DNA of 64,000 nucleotides from positions 42,336 to 106,335 of the forward strand of contig PDOZ01000033.1 of assembly GCA_002747325.1 (NCBI GenBank). The letters are read 5' to 3'. Both the position numbers and the translations under genes were made by a program. Below the pieces are notes generated by a model. It saw only the letters and a list, made by a program, of their open reading frames with translations. It searched no databases and was not told the origin of the DNA. This stretch comes from Rhodobacterales bacterium. Lineage in GTDB: Bacteria > Pseudomonadota > Alphaproteobacteria > Rhodobacterales > Rhodobacteraceae. Positions 52,719-62,204 of the stretch are shown in pieces (the first letter of the stretch is position 1; each line of letters starts with the position of its first letter).

Positions 52719-52846
52719 GCTGCCTTGTTGCCCTGCGCGGCCCGTTTGGCGGCGCGCAGCTTGCGGCTGAACGGCAGGTCCGGCAGGTCGGAACCAGCGG
52801 TTTTGATGGCGGATTTCATCCAGCGGGGTTGTTTGCGTTTGGTCAT
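52715..52846 (-). CDS. Small basic protein, 43 residues
   Basis: Encodes MTKRKQPRWMKSAIKTAGSD followed by a segment rich in Lys, Arg and Ala, ending QGNKAA. GAGGCAG lies upstream of the ATG. It converges on and overlaps the Lrp gene end by 4 nt. Codon choice (G/C in third positions) fits a real gene. Short proteins with the same RWMK-x-A-I start appear in other Rhodobacterales, from memory. Function unknown. Confidence 0.6.
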
Positions 52847-52955
52847 AATCTGCCTCGATTGTGCTTTTTCAGCTTTTGTTAAGCTTGTTTTGGCAGGTGA
52901 ATCGGGCAGGTTTGCGGCGCGGATGTGAAATCTGCCGGGCTTTTGGGGGGTGGCT

Positions 52956-53714
52956 TTACAGCCGGATGGCGGCGATCAGGCGGCCGTAATCGGTTTCGCC
53001 TTGGTGGGTGGTGCGGCGGAAGGAGTAGAAGCGCTCCGGGTCGGCATAGGTGCAATGCCCGGTCCAGCTTGCATGGCCAATGCCCGCGCGTTTCAGGCGG
53101 TGCAGCCCGTAGCCGGGCAGGTCGAAATGCGGGCGGGGGCCGAATTCTGTGCTGAAAAACCGCGCGTCGTCGGGGTTTTCGCACAGGAAATTTTGTGCAA
53201 ATTCCGGTCCGACCTCGTAATGCTTCTGGCTGATACAGGGGCCGATGATGGCGACAATGTTGGGCCGGGTGGCGCCGAGCCTTTCCATCGCGTCGACAGT
53301 GTTTTCCAAAATACCGCCCGCCGCGCCTTTCCAGCCCGCATGGGCCGCGCCGATCACCCCGGCTTTGCGGTCCGCCAGCAGCACCGGCTGGCAATCGGCG
53401 GTCAGCACGGCAAGGGCGAGGCCCGGCGTGTTGCTGACCAGCGCGTCCACTTCCGGCAGCGGCTGGGGCAGGGGGGCGTTGAGGGTCAACACCGCACTGG
53501 AATGCACCTGTTCAGCGGTGATCAAATGATCGGGTGCGACGCTCATGGCGGCGGCGGCCCGTGCCCGGTTGGTCTCGACCGCGTCCCGTTGGTCATGCGA
53601 AGCCCGACCGCAATTCAGGCCCTGATAGATGCCGGAGGACGCGCCGCCTTTGCGGGTGAAAAAGCCGTGTTGCACGCCTTCCAGCGCGGCGTCGGTCAGG
53701 ATTTCAAGGCTCAT
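52956..53714 (-). CDS. pgeF: Peptidoglycan editing factor PgeF (YfiH family)
   Basis: 252-residue protein of the laccase-domain/YfiH family. The zinc-site motifs are AEQVHSSAV, LTADCQPVLL and AAHAGWKGAAGG. Members are reported to remove mis-incorporated Ser from muropeptides, and some act as purine nucleoside phosphorylases. Coupled to lgt by an ATGA overlap. Confidence 0.9.
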   Translation of the reverse strand: MSLEILTDAALEGVQHGFFTRKGGASSGIYQGLNCGRASHDQRDAVETNRARAAAAMSVAPDHLITAEQVHSSAVLTLNAPLPQPLPEVDALVSNTPGLALAVLTADCQPVLLADRKAGVIGAAHAGWKGAAGGILENTVDAMERLGATRPNIVAIIGPCISQKHYEVGPEFAQNFLCENPDDARFFSTEFGPRPHFDLPGYGLHRLKRAGIGHASWTGHCTYADPERFYSFRRTTHQGETDYGRLIAAIRL

Positions 53715-54595
53715 ACGGCGCGCCCCTTGCTGCGGCGCAGGGCGAGGAACAGGAAGATCAGCCCCGCCGCGATCATCGGGGTCGAAAGCAACTGGCCCAT
53801 GGTCATGCCCGCGAAAACATGCCCGTCGGGATTGGTCTCGCTGATGAACTGCGCGTCGGGGTTGCGGAAGAATTCGACGATGAACCGTGCCAGACCGTAG
53901 CCCAGAAAGAAGGTGCCCGCCAGCAGGCCGGGGCGGCGGGTGGCGCGCAGGCCAAAGGCAAGGATCAGGATCAGCGCGCCGAGGAGCAGCCCTTCCAGCC
54001 CGGCTTCATAAAGTTGCGACGGGTGGCGGGCGCAGGGAGGGGCGAAGCCGGGGCAGGTCTGTGCCGCCACGTCGGGGAAGATCACGCCCCAGGGCACGTC
54101 GGTCGGGCGGCCCCAAAGCTCGGCATTGATGAAGTTGGTGATGCGCACCATCAGGATGCCGGGCGGCGCGGCGAGGGCCAGCAGGTCCGCCATGTGCCAC
54201 GCTGAAACCCCGTGTTTGCGGCAAAAGGCCAGCGCCGCAAGCACCACGCCCGCGAACCCGCCGTGAAACGACATACCGCCCTGCCACACTTTGAGGATAT
54301 CCACCGGGTGGCTCAGGTAATAGCCCGGTTGGTAAAACAGCACAAAGCCCAGCCGCCCGCCGAGGATGATCCCCAGCGCCATCCATGTGACCAGCACTTC
54401 GAGCTGCGCTTTGTTCATCGGCGCGTCGCCCGGCCAGAGCGCGGGACGCGAAATCGCCGCCCGGATCAGCGCCCAGCCTGCGAAGATGCCCGCGATATAG
54501 CCCAACGCATACCAGCGCAGGCCGAGGTCGAACGGGCCGAGTTGCACGGAGAAAACCATGGGCGAGATGTCGGGGAAGGGGATGGCGGCTATCAT
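53711..54595 (-). CDS. lgt: Prolipoprotein diacylglyceryl transferase
   Basis: 294-residue inner-membrane enzyme that attaches diacylglycerol to the lipobox Cys of prolipoproteins. Seven helices are predicted. The active region SFHGGFAGV and the signature RITNFINAELWGRPTDVPWG are intact, as is the substrate-related HPSQLYEA segment. ATG 54595 gives the usual start length. Confidence 0.94.
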   Translation of the reverse strand: MIAAIPFPDISPMVFSVQLGPFDLGLRWYALGYIAGIFAGWALIRAAISRPALWPGDAPMNKAQLEVLVTWMALGIILGGRLGFVLFYQPGYYLSHPVDILKVWQGGMSFHGGFAGVVLAALAFCRKHGVSAWHMADLLALAAPPGILMVRITNFINAELWGRPTDVPWGVIFPDVAAQTCPGFAPPCARHPSQLYEAGLEGLLLGALILILAFGLRATRRPGLLAGTFFLGYGLARFIVEFFRNPDAQFISETNPDGHVFAGMTMGQLLSTPMIAAGLIFLFLALRRSKGRAV

Positions 54596-54711
54596 GGGGC
54601 TATGGGTAGCCGCCGCAGCGCGGATGTCAACCATCCCTCTTGTTTCGGGGCCTCTTGTTTAAGCGTGCCAGAGCCGCCATATAGGTCGCAGACAATTTGA
54701 GGAGATTCCAC

Positions 54712-54951
54712 ATGGCTGGTCCGGGCAATGTATTTGACGATGTGAGCAACCTGTTTGCCAACGCGATGGGCGTGGCACAGGGGGCGAAGACAGAGGCGGA
54801 AACGGCGATGAAAGGCTGGATGGACCGCTGGCTCGCCGACGGGGATTTCATTACCCGCGAAGAGTTCGACGCCGTGCGCGCCATGGCGCAGAAAGCCCGC
54901 GAGGAGAACGAGGCGCTGAAGGCACGGCTGGACGCGCTGGAAGGGAAGTAA
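54712..54951 (+). CDS. Accessory factor UbiK family protein
   Basis: 79-residue BMFP-domain protein: an N-terminal amphipathic helix (VFDDVSNLFANAMGVAQGAK), a middle segment FITREEFDAVRAMAQKAREE and a C-terminal coiled coil. UbiK assists the ubiquinone-synthesis complex in E. coli; function here is by family. GAGGAG precedes the ATG. Confidence 0.85.
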   Translation: MAGPGNVFDDVSNLFANAMGVAQGAKTEAETAMKGWMDRWLADGDFITREEFDAVRAMAQKAREENEALKARLDALEGK

Positions 54952-55010
54952 GGCGCGGCCCCGCTGCGTGGGGCCATGCCTGACGCGCTCCTGCATGTGA
55001 GGAGGACGTG

Positions 55011-55403
55011 ATGAAACGGCAGCCGGGTATCGCGGTATTGGGCCTTGGGGCGCTGGCGGCGGGGGCTGTCGGCGTGGTTTTGCTGTGGCCCTCCGAGATG
55101 GCGGAGTTTACCTTTCCGGCGGTAGACGGTCAGGGCTCTTTAACCTACCAGTGCTACCCCGCCGTGACTCCGCAGCAGACCGAACTCAATGCACGCGCCG
55201 CCCATGCGTTTTTTGAACCGGAGCTGCGCGACGCCAATCGGCGCAAAACCATCGTCGCGGCGCCGATCATCGCCAAGGGGCCGCTCTCCCCCGAACGCGA
55301 GGCCGAACTGGACGCCGCATTGGCGCAGGAAGAGGCGCGCTTTGAGGAGATACATCAAAGAATGCAAGACGAGTTCGGCTGTATTTTCCACTCTGTCGGG
55401 TAG
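55011..55403 (+). CDS. Hypothetical membrane-anchored protein
   Basis: 130-residue protein not recognised. A hydrophobic segment at about residues 8-28 is followed by a mostly charged, helical domain; two Cys are present (at YQCYP and FGCIF). GGAGGACG lies immediately before the ATG; the GTG one codon earlier would be closer to it. Probably exported. Confidence 0.55.
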   Translation: MKRQPGIAVLGLGALAAGAVGVVLLWPSEMAEFTFPAVDGQGSLTYQCYPAVTPQQTELNARAAHAFFEPELRDANRRKTIVAAPIIAKGPLSPEREAELDAALAQEEARFEEIHQRMQDEFGCIFHSVG

Positions 55404-55613
55404 GGTGTTCCTTCGGGGTCTGCTAACAGGTGCCAGACCCACAAGTCCTTGAATATCCTGAGAGCTTAGGAGGAAGGCGACATCGCCGCCTTCGCCCCGC
55501 AGGAACACCATTCGGTCGCTTTTCCCGAGGGCAAAGGGGCGTTTGAGATTTGGTTCTACCGGGAGGGGTAGGGGCGTTTTTTACTTGCTTTTTAAGATCG
55601 GTTACCTAACGTA
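55404..55613. other. Scarred intergenic region with an inverted repeat and a gene remnant
   Basis: GGTGTTCCTTCGGGG (55404-55418) faces CCCCGCAGGAACACC (55495-55509), 14 of 15 positions complementary. From 55470 to the TAG at 55569-55571 an open frame without start reads DIAAFAPQEHHSVAFPEG and on to IWFYREG, with normal codon bias; it looks like the end of a lost gene. The family was not recognised. A 7-bp hairpin GAAGGCG / CGCCTTC overlaps it. Confidence 0.4.
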
Positions 55614-55708
55614 GCCTCGTGCGCCTCGTGCGCCTCGTGCGCCTCGTGCGCCTCGTGCGCCTCGTGCGCCTCGTGCGCCTCGTGCGCCTCGTGCGCCTCG
55701 TGCGCCTC
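55614..55708 (+). repeat. 9-bp tandem repeat, ten copies
   Basis: Unit GCCTCGTGC repeated 10 times without error (55614-55703) plus the partial unit GCCTC. In the frame of the following gene it encodes (Ala-Ser-Cys)10. The lack of any point difference suggests recent expansion. Confidence 0.97.
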
Positions 55709-55730
55709 AACCAACCCGCCGCCCGACCCG

Positions 55731-56363
55731 TTGCACAGACTGTCGCCGGACGAGTTGGTGGAAATGCGGGAAGAGGTTCTTGCCAAAGCTGCAAGCATAC
55801 CTGCCGATCCGCTTGTCCTGCCGACAAGCGGGCAGGCGACTTATTCCGGCGGGGTTGGGATTGCGTATTCGGATTCCGCTTCGACCACGGATGACCCTAA
55901 TGCCGTGGCGATGATCGGGGAAATGAATATGACGGCCAACTTTACGGCCGCGGGGGGCGATGTGGAAGGGCGCCTTTCGGGGTTTCACGCCGGAGGTTTT
56001 GATGTTGCATGGACCGGAAATGACCGTGATAAATGGTGGCAAGCCATGGCTTATGGTGACACGAGTGGAATGACCGCCGCGGAGCGCGAGGCGATGATTG
56101 CGGCGTTTGATACGCCGGTTGAGGGGGAGCTTAGGTTTAGCGGGGGCATCGCGCCTGGCTTTTTTGCTATAGATGTTTCCGGGACGCTGAACAATGATGG
56201 CAAATCCGTCGTGATCGACGGCCAGGGCAATGTATTATTTACTAAAGGGGAAGCTGAACAAGCTACTATCGAAGGCTACACGACCGGAGATTTGACGATA
56301 ACCGAAGATGGGGTGGAACCGTACTACGGTTGGATGAGAGGATTTGCGGTCAAAGACGACTGA
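55731..56363 (+). CDS. Surface-protein-like reading frame with unresolved 5' end
   Basis: 210 residues from TTG 55731. The body resembles small TbpB-like beta-barrel lipoproteins of Rhodobacterales: SGGVGIAYSD, MNMTANFTAAGGDVEGRLSG, GELRFSGGIAPG and YYGWMRGFAV. No ribosome site precedes the TTG. The frame stays open upstream through (Ala-Ser-Cys)10 to a TAA at 55593 without any start codon, so signal peptide and lipobox are missing; the ASC tract may be an expanded lipobox region. The 3' part is richer in A/T than its neighbours. It may be a truncated or silent gene. Confidence 0.4.
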   Translation: MHRLSPDELVEMREEVLAKAASIPADPLVLPTSGQATYSGGVGIAYSDSASTTDDPNAVAMIGEMNMTANFTAAGGDVEGRLSGFHAGGFDVAWTGNDRDKWWQAMAYGDTSGMTAAEREAMIAAFDTPVEGELRFSGGIAPGFFAIDVSGTLNNDGKSVVIDGQGNVLFTKGEAEQATIEGYTTGDLTITEDGVEPYYGWMRGFAVKDD

Positions 56364-56396
56364 TCGGCCCTGTTAAGATGGTTTCGCCAACAACGA

Positions 56397-56427
56397 CCGC
56401 CGCGCCGGATTCGCGCGGCGGTTTTTG
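56397..56427 (+). terminator. Rho-independent terminator
   Basis: CCGCCGCG / CGCGGCGG stem with a TTTTTG tail, 34 nt after the end of the preceding reading frame. Confidence 0.85.
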
Positions 56428-56433
56428 TTTGGT

Positions 56434-57243
56434 CTACCGAATAATCGGCGGTTTGGTCGGGTCCATGCCGGGGGCTTTGGGTTTTGCGGGTTCGGGTTCT
56501 TGTGGCAGGGGCAGGTCGAAGCGGGCGCCGTGGGTTTCCAGGGCGCGCGTGATCGGGTCGCCTGCGGCGAAAAAGGCCACGTCCATTTCCAGCCCATCGG
56601 CGCCGGAAAACACCAGCGCTTCATTGGCGGCTTGCGCCAGCGCGGCTTCGGCGCCGGGCAGGGGGTCGATGAAGGCGAGCAGTTTGCTGACGTGCCCGTC
56701 GCTGTAGCTGGCGTTGAGCAGGAGGGCGTGCGAGGCCAGCCCGCCGGCGCGTGACAGCTTTTCCGACAGGGCGGCGAGCAGGCTTTCGGGCGGCGAGACC
56801 GGGGCCGAAACGCCGGTGATGCGCGCCTCTGCGTTTTGGGTTTCCGCCCCCAGCGCCGCCACCAGCCAGCCCATCGCCTCCGCCGGGACCAGCGCCGAGG
56901 ACGGGGCGACGCCGAGGTTCACCGCCAGTCCGACGCCCTGTCCCGCCAGCATCTGCGCCACCACCCGACCGGGCAGCGCCGCATAGGGCAGTTCCGCCTG
57001 CCCGTGTTCTTTGGCAAAAGCGGCGAGGCGCTCTTCCTCGTCGAAGGCCAGCAGGAATTGCCCCGCCTCACCCATGTCGAGCAGTTCCGGGTCGAGGCTG
57101 TCCTCATCCGCTGGCTCAGTGCGCAACAACACGATCAACTCGCTATCGGCGATTTGCTGGTAAAACTGCATCCGCGCCGCATCGTCCTCGGGTCGCGCTT
57201 CCATCGCGCGGTGGGTCAGATCGAGTCGGGTTTCATCACTCAT
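56434..57243 (-). CDS. SseB family protein
   Basis: 269-residue protein with the SseB N-terminal domain (about residues 5-115: THRAMEARPEDDAARMQFYQQI, then LPYAALPGRVVAQML) and a C-terminal region of similar fold. It ends in a Pro-rich tail. SseB was first named for serine sensitivity enhancement in E. coli; its biochemical role is unclear. ATG 57243 with GGAGAG upstream. Confidence 0.78.
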   Translation of the reverse strand: MSDETRLDLTHRAMEARPEDDAARMQFYQQIADSELIVLLRTEPADEDSLDPELLDMGEAGQFLLAFDEEERLAAFAKEHGQAELPYAALPGRVVAQMLAGQGVGLAVNLGVAPSSALVPAEAMGWLVAALGAETQNAEARITGVSAPVSPPESLLAALSEKLSRAGGLASHALLLNASYSDGHVSKLLAFIDPLPGAEAALAQAANEALVFSGADGLEMDVAFFAAGDPITRALETHGARFDLPLPQEPEPAKPKAPGMDPTKPPIIR

Positions 57244-57438
57244 CAAATCTCTCCAACAGGCAGGGTTGCCCCAGCCCGTATTGCCCCGCGCCGCCGGTGG
57301 CAAGGGGGCGAGGCGGGTATTTTCGGCCCCATTGCATACAATTGAACACAGAATCCGAACTTATCGCCGCCAAGCTATTGAAGCGGGCGGCTGAACTGAT
57401 TAAGGGGGGCGCGAACGCAACTTTTGACGGGGACCGCA

Positions 57439-58737
57439 ATGTATCGCGTCTGGAACTTTATTACCACTTACTCGATCCTCCTGATCGTGGGCGCGATACT
57501 CGCCCTGATCTGGGCCAACACCAATCCGCATGGCTATCACCACTTCGTGGAATATCCGCTGTGGTTCAACGACTGGATCGGCGTGACCATCCACCACTGG
57601 GCCCATGCTTACGGCGAAGGCGCGGCGCATTTCGAATATGGCGACGTGCATAAGGTCGTTACGGTGCATTACCTGATCAACGACGCCCTGATGGCCCTGT
57701 TCTTTGCCATGGCCGGTAAGGAAGTCTGGGAAGCCGTGATCCTGAAGAACGGCAGCCTGCGCGGCAAAAAAGCGGCGACCCCGCTGGTGGCGACGGCGGG
57801 CGGGATGCTCGGCCCGATCACCGTTTACCTCGTCATTGCCTATTTCCTTGGCTCGTCGACCTTTGACGCCGTGTCGCGCGGCTGGGCCATCCCGACCGCA
57901 ACCGACATCGCGTTTTCCTACCTCGTCGGCCGGATCGTCTTCGGCGCGGGCCACCCGGCGGTGCGCTTCCTGCTGCTTCTGGCGATTGCCGACGACGCGG
58001 CGGGCCTGATCATCCTCGCCATCTTCTACCCGTCCGGCGAACTGGCTCCCGAATGGCTGCTGGTCTCCTTCGGTGCGGCGCTGCTGGTTTACCTGCTGTT
58101 CAACTACATCCCGCGCCGCATGGACCGCGGCAAGCCGGACCGTCCGATGTCGACCATGGTGCGCAAGCGTCTGAGCTGGTTCCCCTATGCCATCGCGGGT
58201 CTGATCAGCTGGTATGGCTTCGTGCAGTCCGGTCTGCACCCGGCGCTGGGCCTGCTGCCCGTCGTGCTGGCGATCCCGCATGCCGACCGCGCTTTCGGCA
58301 TCTTCGCGGAAGCGGAAGGGCACCTGAAAGACCTGCTGAACGTGATGGAACACGCTATCAAGCATCCGGTGGAAGTCATTCTGTTCCTGTTTGGTCTGGC
58401 CAATGCGGGTGTGGAATTTGGTGCCATCGGCGCGCCGACCTGGCTGGTGCTGGCGGGTCTGCTGATCGGTAAGCCGGTGGGCATCTTCCTCATGGGCTGG
58501 ATCGCGGCGCGTCCGCTCAAGCTCGGCCTGCCCGCAGGGATGCGCATCGTCGACCTCGTTGTTGTCGGCTGTGTCGCCGCCATCGGCTTCACCGTGTCGC
58601 TCTTCGTGGCCTCCGTGGCCTTCGAGGCCGGCCCGGTTCAGGACGCCGCCAAGATGGGCGCGCTGTTCAGCTTCGGCGCAGTTGCGATTTCCATCGTCGC
58701 GGGCAAACTGTTCCGCGTGGAGAAACAGAACGGCTAA
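57439..58737 (+). CDS. nhaA: Na+/H+ antiporter NhaA
   Basis: 432-residue antiporter with about 12 helices, exchanging Na+ for H+ for sodium and pH homeostasis. The discontinuous-helix motif IPTATDIAFSYLVG and the ion-binding Asp pair in LAIADDAAGLIILAIFY are conserved. The C-terminal IGFTVSLFVASVAF region is also typical. ATG at 57439 with GGGGA upstream. Marine habitat is consistent. Monocistronic with a good terminator. Confidence 0.92.
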   Translation: MYRVWNFITTYSILLIVGAILALIWANTNPHGYHHFVEYPLWFNDWIGVTIHHWAHAYGEGAAHFEYGDVHKVVTVHYLINDALMALFFAMAGKEVWEAVILKNGSLRGKKAATPLVATAGGMLGPITVYLVIAYFLGSSTFDAVSRGWAIPTATDIAFSYLVGRIVFGAGHPAVRFLLLLAIADDAAGLIILAIFYPSGELAPEWLLVSFGAALLVYLLFNYIPRRMDRGKPDRPMSTMVRKRLSWFPYAIAGLISWYGFVQSGLHPALGLLPVVLAIPHADRAFGIFAEAEGHLKDLLNVMEHAIKHPVEVILFLFGLANAGVEFGAIGAPTWLVLAGLLIGKPVGIFLMGWIAARPLKLGLPAGMRIVDLVVVGCVAAIGFTVSLFVASVAFEAGPVQDAAKMGALFSFGAVAISIVAGKLFRVEKQNG

Positions 58738-58821
58738 AGCGCCCGGTAAGGCACGGGAGCATTTCCGGGGATTGTCGCGAATCGGTCGGCAATTTCCCGG
58801 AAAATCCGCTGTATTTTGCTT

Positions 58822-58858
58822 AAAACCCCCGCATGGCGTTGTCTTGCGGGGGTTTTTT
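58822..58858 (+). terminator. Rho-independent terminator of nhaA
   Basis: AACCCCCGCA / TGCGGGGGTT stem with a 10-11 nt loop and TTTTTT tail. Confidence 0.88.
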
Positions 58859-58873
58859 GCCCATATTGCTGCC

Positions 58874-58989
58874 TAGAGCGAAATCGGTTTACTCTGCAAC
58901 ATAGAGCATCAAAATTCGCGTTCGAAATCAGCAGGATGCTGATGGAGAGGCAGAGAGTTTTGATTCAGATTTAGCGATTTCTGCTCTAA
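58874..58989. repeat. Intergenic repeat, copy B (inverted relative to copy A)
   Basis: Matches the reverse complement of 26580-26691 with about ten differences over some 112 bp. The ends are CTAGAGCGAAATCGG and CGATTTCTGCTCTA; the palindrome TCAGCAGGATGCTGA is kept in the centre. It sits just after the nhaA terminator. Confidence 0.85.
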
Positions 58990-59058
58990 ATAGGATAGTA
59001 ACCTATTGCTAACGAACAGCGTGTATAAGCGTGTCAGGAAACGACAGAACGGCGGCAG

Positions 59059-59718
59059 ATGTTAGAATTTCGCAATGTCTCGAAGTCCTTTTGGACCGGA
59101 AAACAGCGCAAGGTCATTTTGGACCGGGCGTCGTTTCGCGTCGATATTGGCAAGTCGCTGGGCATTCTGGCGCCGAACGGGTCGGGTAAGACGACGATCA
59201 TCAACATGATGTGCGGGCTGGAAAAACCTGATGAGGGCGAGGTGGTGCGCGCCTGTCGGGTGTCCTTTCCGCTGGGCTTCATGGGCGGGGTGATCCCGAA
59301 ACTCTCCGCCAAGGAAAACGCGCGCTATGTTGCCCGGCTTTACGGGTTGGACCCGGATTATATCGAGGCCTTCACCCGCTGGCTCTGCGGCCTTGAGGAG
59401 TATTACGACTTCCCCGTCGGCACCTATTCCTCCGGTATGAAATCGCGCTTTACCTTCTCGTTGTTGCTGGCGCTGGAATTTGACATATACCTTATTGACG
59501 AGGGGATGCCGCATACGACCGATGCGGAGTTCAATCGCAAGGCGGGGGATGTGTTGAAGGAACGGTTGGAAAATGCCACTGTGGTGATCGTGTCGCACCA
59601 AACCCGCACGCTTGAAAAATTCGCCAGTTCTGCGGCGGTCCTGAAAGACGGCCAAATGCACTTTTTTGATACTCTGGAAGAAGCGAAACAGCTCTATGAC
59701 TACCAAACCCAGGGCTAA
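59059..59718 (+). CDS. kpsT: Capsular polysaccharide ABC exporter, ATP-binding protein
   Basis: 219-residue KpsT-type ATPase that energises export of capsule or similar polysaccharide. Walker A APNGSGKTT, signature YSSGMKSR, Walker B IYLIDE and H-loop VSHQ are all present. The membrane partner KpsM is not in this window. Its 3' end overlaps the kpsE start by 23 nt. Confidence 0.88.
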   Translation: MLEFRNVSKSFWTGKQRKVILDRASFRVDIGKSLGILAPNGSGKTTIINMMCGLEKPDEGEVVRACRVSFPLGFMGGVIPKLSAKENARYVARLYGLDPDYIEAFTRWLCGLEEYYDFPVGTYSSGMKSRFTFSLLLALEFDIYLIDEGMPHTTDAEFNRKAGDVLKERLENATVVIVSHQTRTLEKFASSAAVLKDGQMHFFDTLEEAKQLYDYQTQG

Positions 59719-61357
59719 GAAATTCCGTATCCGCCGCTCCGGTGCCGCAGCGCCGTCTGGTAAAGCGGGGGGCGAGGCGCCTGCGCCGCAGCCGCCGCAA
59801 CAGCCGCGTCGGCTCAACCCGATGGAAGAGCTGGCCATGGCCGGGCATGAGGACGGGTTCCCGCCGGAGGGGGTCAACACCGCCGGGCGCAAACCCGCAA
59901 GCCCCGCCGGAGAAGACGCTGAAATCGCGGCGATCCGGCAGGAGGGGCTGACGGGGCGGCAGTTGCGCATGGCGCGCCGGGTGGCGCAGCGCAACGGCAT
60001 CAACGCGGTGTCCGATTTCGACGCGGTGCGGCAGTTGCGCGCCCGCGGCATCGACCCGTTCCGCCACAAGGCCATGATGGAGCTGGCCTCTTCCGGCGCA
60101 GGGCAGGCACCGGGCGGCGGAGAAGGCAAGCCGCTGGGCAAGATTCAACTGCCACAGGTCAAGACCGAACAGCCGAACCTGCCTTCGACCGATGTGATGG
60201 ACGCCGCCGCGCGCGCCCGTTCGGTGATGGAAATTCAACAGGACATCGCGCATCGTCGCCGTCGCAAAATGGCGATGCTGTTCTTGCGTCTGGCCTGTCT
60301 GGTGCTGCTGCCGACCCTGATCGCGGGCTATTATTATTACGCCATCGCCACGCCGATGTATGCGACCAAATCCGAGTTCGTCATTAAAACGGCAGGCGGA
60401 GGTGCGTCTGGCGCGGCCAGTTTGTTCGCTGGCTCGGCGCTGGCCACCGTTCAGGATTCCATCACCGTTCAGAGTTACCTGTCCTCGCGCGACGCCATGC
60501 TGCGCCTCGACGGTGATCTGGGCTTCAAGGCGCATTTCCAGAACCTAGAGATCGACCCGCTGCAACGGCTTGACCCGGACGCGACCAATGAACGGGCCTA
60601 TGCGGTTTACAAAGACCGGGTAAAAATCGGCTTTGATCCGACCGAAGGCATCATCAAGATGGAAGTGGTCGCCGCCGATCCCGAGACCTCCGCCGCTTTT
60701 TCCAATGCGTTGATTCGTTACGCCGAGGAGCGGGTCATAGACCTGACCCAGCGGTTGCGTGAAGATCAGATGGCCGGGGCGCGCGAGAGCTATGAAGAAG
60801 CGGAACAGGCCATGCTGGCCGCGCAGAATGAGGTGCTGCGTCTGCAACAGGAAATGGGCGTGTTCGACGCGACTTCCGACGCCGCCGCCGTGATGGGGCA
60901 GATCAGCGGGCTGGAGACCCAGCTTCAACAGAAAAACCTGCAATTACAACAGCTTCTGGACAATGCCCGGCCCAATCAGGCACGGGTTGAGGGGGTGCGC
61001 GGGGATATTCGCCGCCTGGAAGCGCTGATCGCGGACCTGCGCTCGAAACTGACGGTGGCCGGGGGCAGTTCGGGCAATTCGCTGGCCTCGGTTTCGGGGC
61101 AGTTGCGCATCGCGGAGACCAATCTGGCGACCCGCACCGCGCTGATGCAACAGGCGTTGCAGCAGTTGGAGGTGGCGCGTATCGAGGCTAACAAACAGAC
61201 GCGGTTTCTCGAACCTGGCGTGACCCCCGTCGCGCCGGACGAGCCGACCTATCCGCGCGCCTTCGAGAATACGATTCTTGCTTTCCTGATCTTCTCCGGC
61301 ATTTACCTGATGGTCTCGCTCACCGCGTCGATCCTGCGCGAACAGGTTTCGAGCTGA
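59696..61357 (+). CDS. kpsE: Capsule polysaccharide export protein, KpsE/Wza-partner type
   Basis: 553-residue inner-membrane polysaccharide co-polymerase family protein. A long Pro/Arg/Gly-rich cytosolic N-terminus (about 1-190) precedes TM1 (about 200-220: [21 protein letters not shown]). A periplasmic coiled-coil domain (about 350-500) and TM2 (about 525-545) follow. E. coli KpsE is about 380 residues; the excess is the N-terminus, common in this order. Start ATG 59696 lies inside kpsT. Its TGA overlaps the kdsA ATG by one base. Confidence 0.85.
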   Translation: MTTKPRAKKFRIRRSGAAAPSGKAGGEAPAPQPPQQPRRLNPMEELAMAGHEDGFPPEGVNTAGRKPASPAGEDAEIAAIRQEGLTGRQLRMARRVAQRNGINAVSDFDAVRQLRARGIDPFRHKAMMELASSGAGQAPGGGEGKPLGKIQLPQVKTEQPNLPSTDVMDAAARARSVMEIQQDIAHRRRRKMAMLFLRLACLVLLPTLIAGYYYYAIATPMYATKSEFVIKTAGGGASGAASLFAGSALATVQDSITVQSYLSSRDAMLRLDGDLGFKAHFQNLEIDPLQRLDPDATNERAYAVYKDRVKIGFDPTEGIIKMEVVAADPETSAAFSNALIRYAEERVIDLTQRLREDQMAGARESYEEAEQAMLAAQNEVLRLQQEMGVFDATSDAAAVMGQISGLETQLQQKNLQLQQLLDNARPNQARVEGVRGDIRRLEALIADLRSKLTVAGGSSGNSLASVSGQLRIAETNLATRTALMQQALQQLEVARIEANKQTRFLEPGVTPVAPDEPTYPRAFENTILAFLIFSGIYLMVSLTASILREQVSS

Positions 61358-62196
61358 TGGGACGGCAGGTTGCGGTCGGGCCGGTTACGCTGGGCAACGA
61401 CCTGCCGCTGGCGCTGATCGCCGGGCCGTGTCAGCTTGAGGGGCTGGACCATGCGCTGCGCATTGCCGACAGCCTCGCCGCCGCTTGCGATGCCGCCGGG
61501 ATCGGCCTGATTTTCAAGGCCAGTTTCGACAAAGCTAACCGCACCTCGCTTGACGGCAAACGCGGACCGGGCCTTGAGGCGGGGCTGGAAATGCTGGCGC
61601 AGGTCAAGGCGCGGAGCGGCCTGCCGGTGCTGACCGATATTCACGCCCCCGAACAGGCCGCGCCGGTGGCACAAGTGGCGGATGTGTTGCAAATCCCCGC
61701 CTTCCTGTGCCGCCAGACCGACCTTTTGGTCGCGGCGGCAAAGACCGGCGCCGTGGTGAATGTGAAAAAGGGCCAGTTCCTCGCGCCGTGGGACATGGCG
61801 GCGGTGGCGCAGAAAGTGTCTGGCTCCGGCAACGACAACATCCTGCTGACCGAACGCGGCGCGTCCTTTGGCTATAACACGCTGGTCGCCGATATGCGCG
61901 CGCTGCCAATCATGGCCGGGCTGGGCTACCCGGTGGTGATGGACGCGACGCACGCGGTGCAGGCGCCGGGGGGGCAGGGCGCGGCTTCGGGCGGCGACCG
62001 GCGCATGGCCCCGGTGCTGGCGCGCGCGGCGGCGGCGGTGGGCGTGGCGGGCATCTTCCTCGAGACCCACCCGGACCCGGACGCAGCCCCCTCGGACGGC
62101 CCCAACATGATCCGCCTCTCCGACATGCCCGCCCTGATCCAGACTCTCGCCGCGCTTGACACCATCGCCAAATCCGCGCCGATCCAGATAACTTGA
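61357..62196 (+). CDS. kdsA: 3-deoxy-8-phosphooctulonate synthase
   Basis: 279-residue enzyme condensing arabinose 5-phosphate and PEP to KDO 8-phosphate. Signature [42 protein letters not shown] and [12 protein letters not shown] are present. Its linkage to kpsT/kpsE fits capsules that use KDO linkers. The only KDO enzyme in this window, so it may also serve LPS. Confidence 0.95.
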   Translation: MGRQVAVGPVTLGNDLPLALIAGPCQLEGLDHALRIADSLAAACDAAGIGLIFKASFDKANRTSLDGKRGPGLEAGLEMLAQVKARSGLPVLTDIHAPEQAAPVAQVADVLQIPAFLCRQTDLLVAAAKTGAVVNVKKGQFLAPWDMAAVAQKVSGSGNDNILLTERGASFGYNTLVADMRALPIMAGLGYPVVMDATHAVQAPGGQGAASGGDRRMAPVLARAAAAVGVAGIFLETHPDPDAAPSDGPNMIRLSDMPALIQTLAALDTIAKSAPIQIT

Positions 62197-62204
62197 GGTA
62201 TCCA

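Larger units (their letters stand above)
58738..59058. other. Gene-free region between nhaA and kpsT
   Basis: It contains the nhaA terminator and repeat copy B; beyond these no gene is seen. The last 70 bp must hold the kpsT promoter, of which TATAAG at 59024-59029 could be a -10 box without a good -35 partner. Confidence 0.5.

Noticed and set aside
52956..53714. Multicopper laccase
   Set aside because: The protein belongs to the YfiH/PgeF family; the copper-oxidase motifs are absent and it is coupled to lgt.
55614..55708. CRISPR array
   Set aside because: The unit is 9 bp with no spacers and no cas genes; it is a simple tandem repeat.
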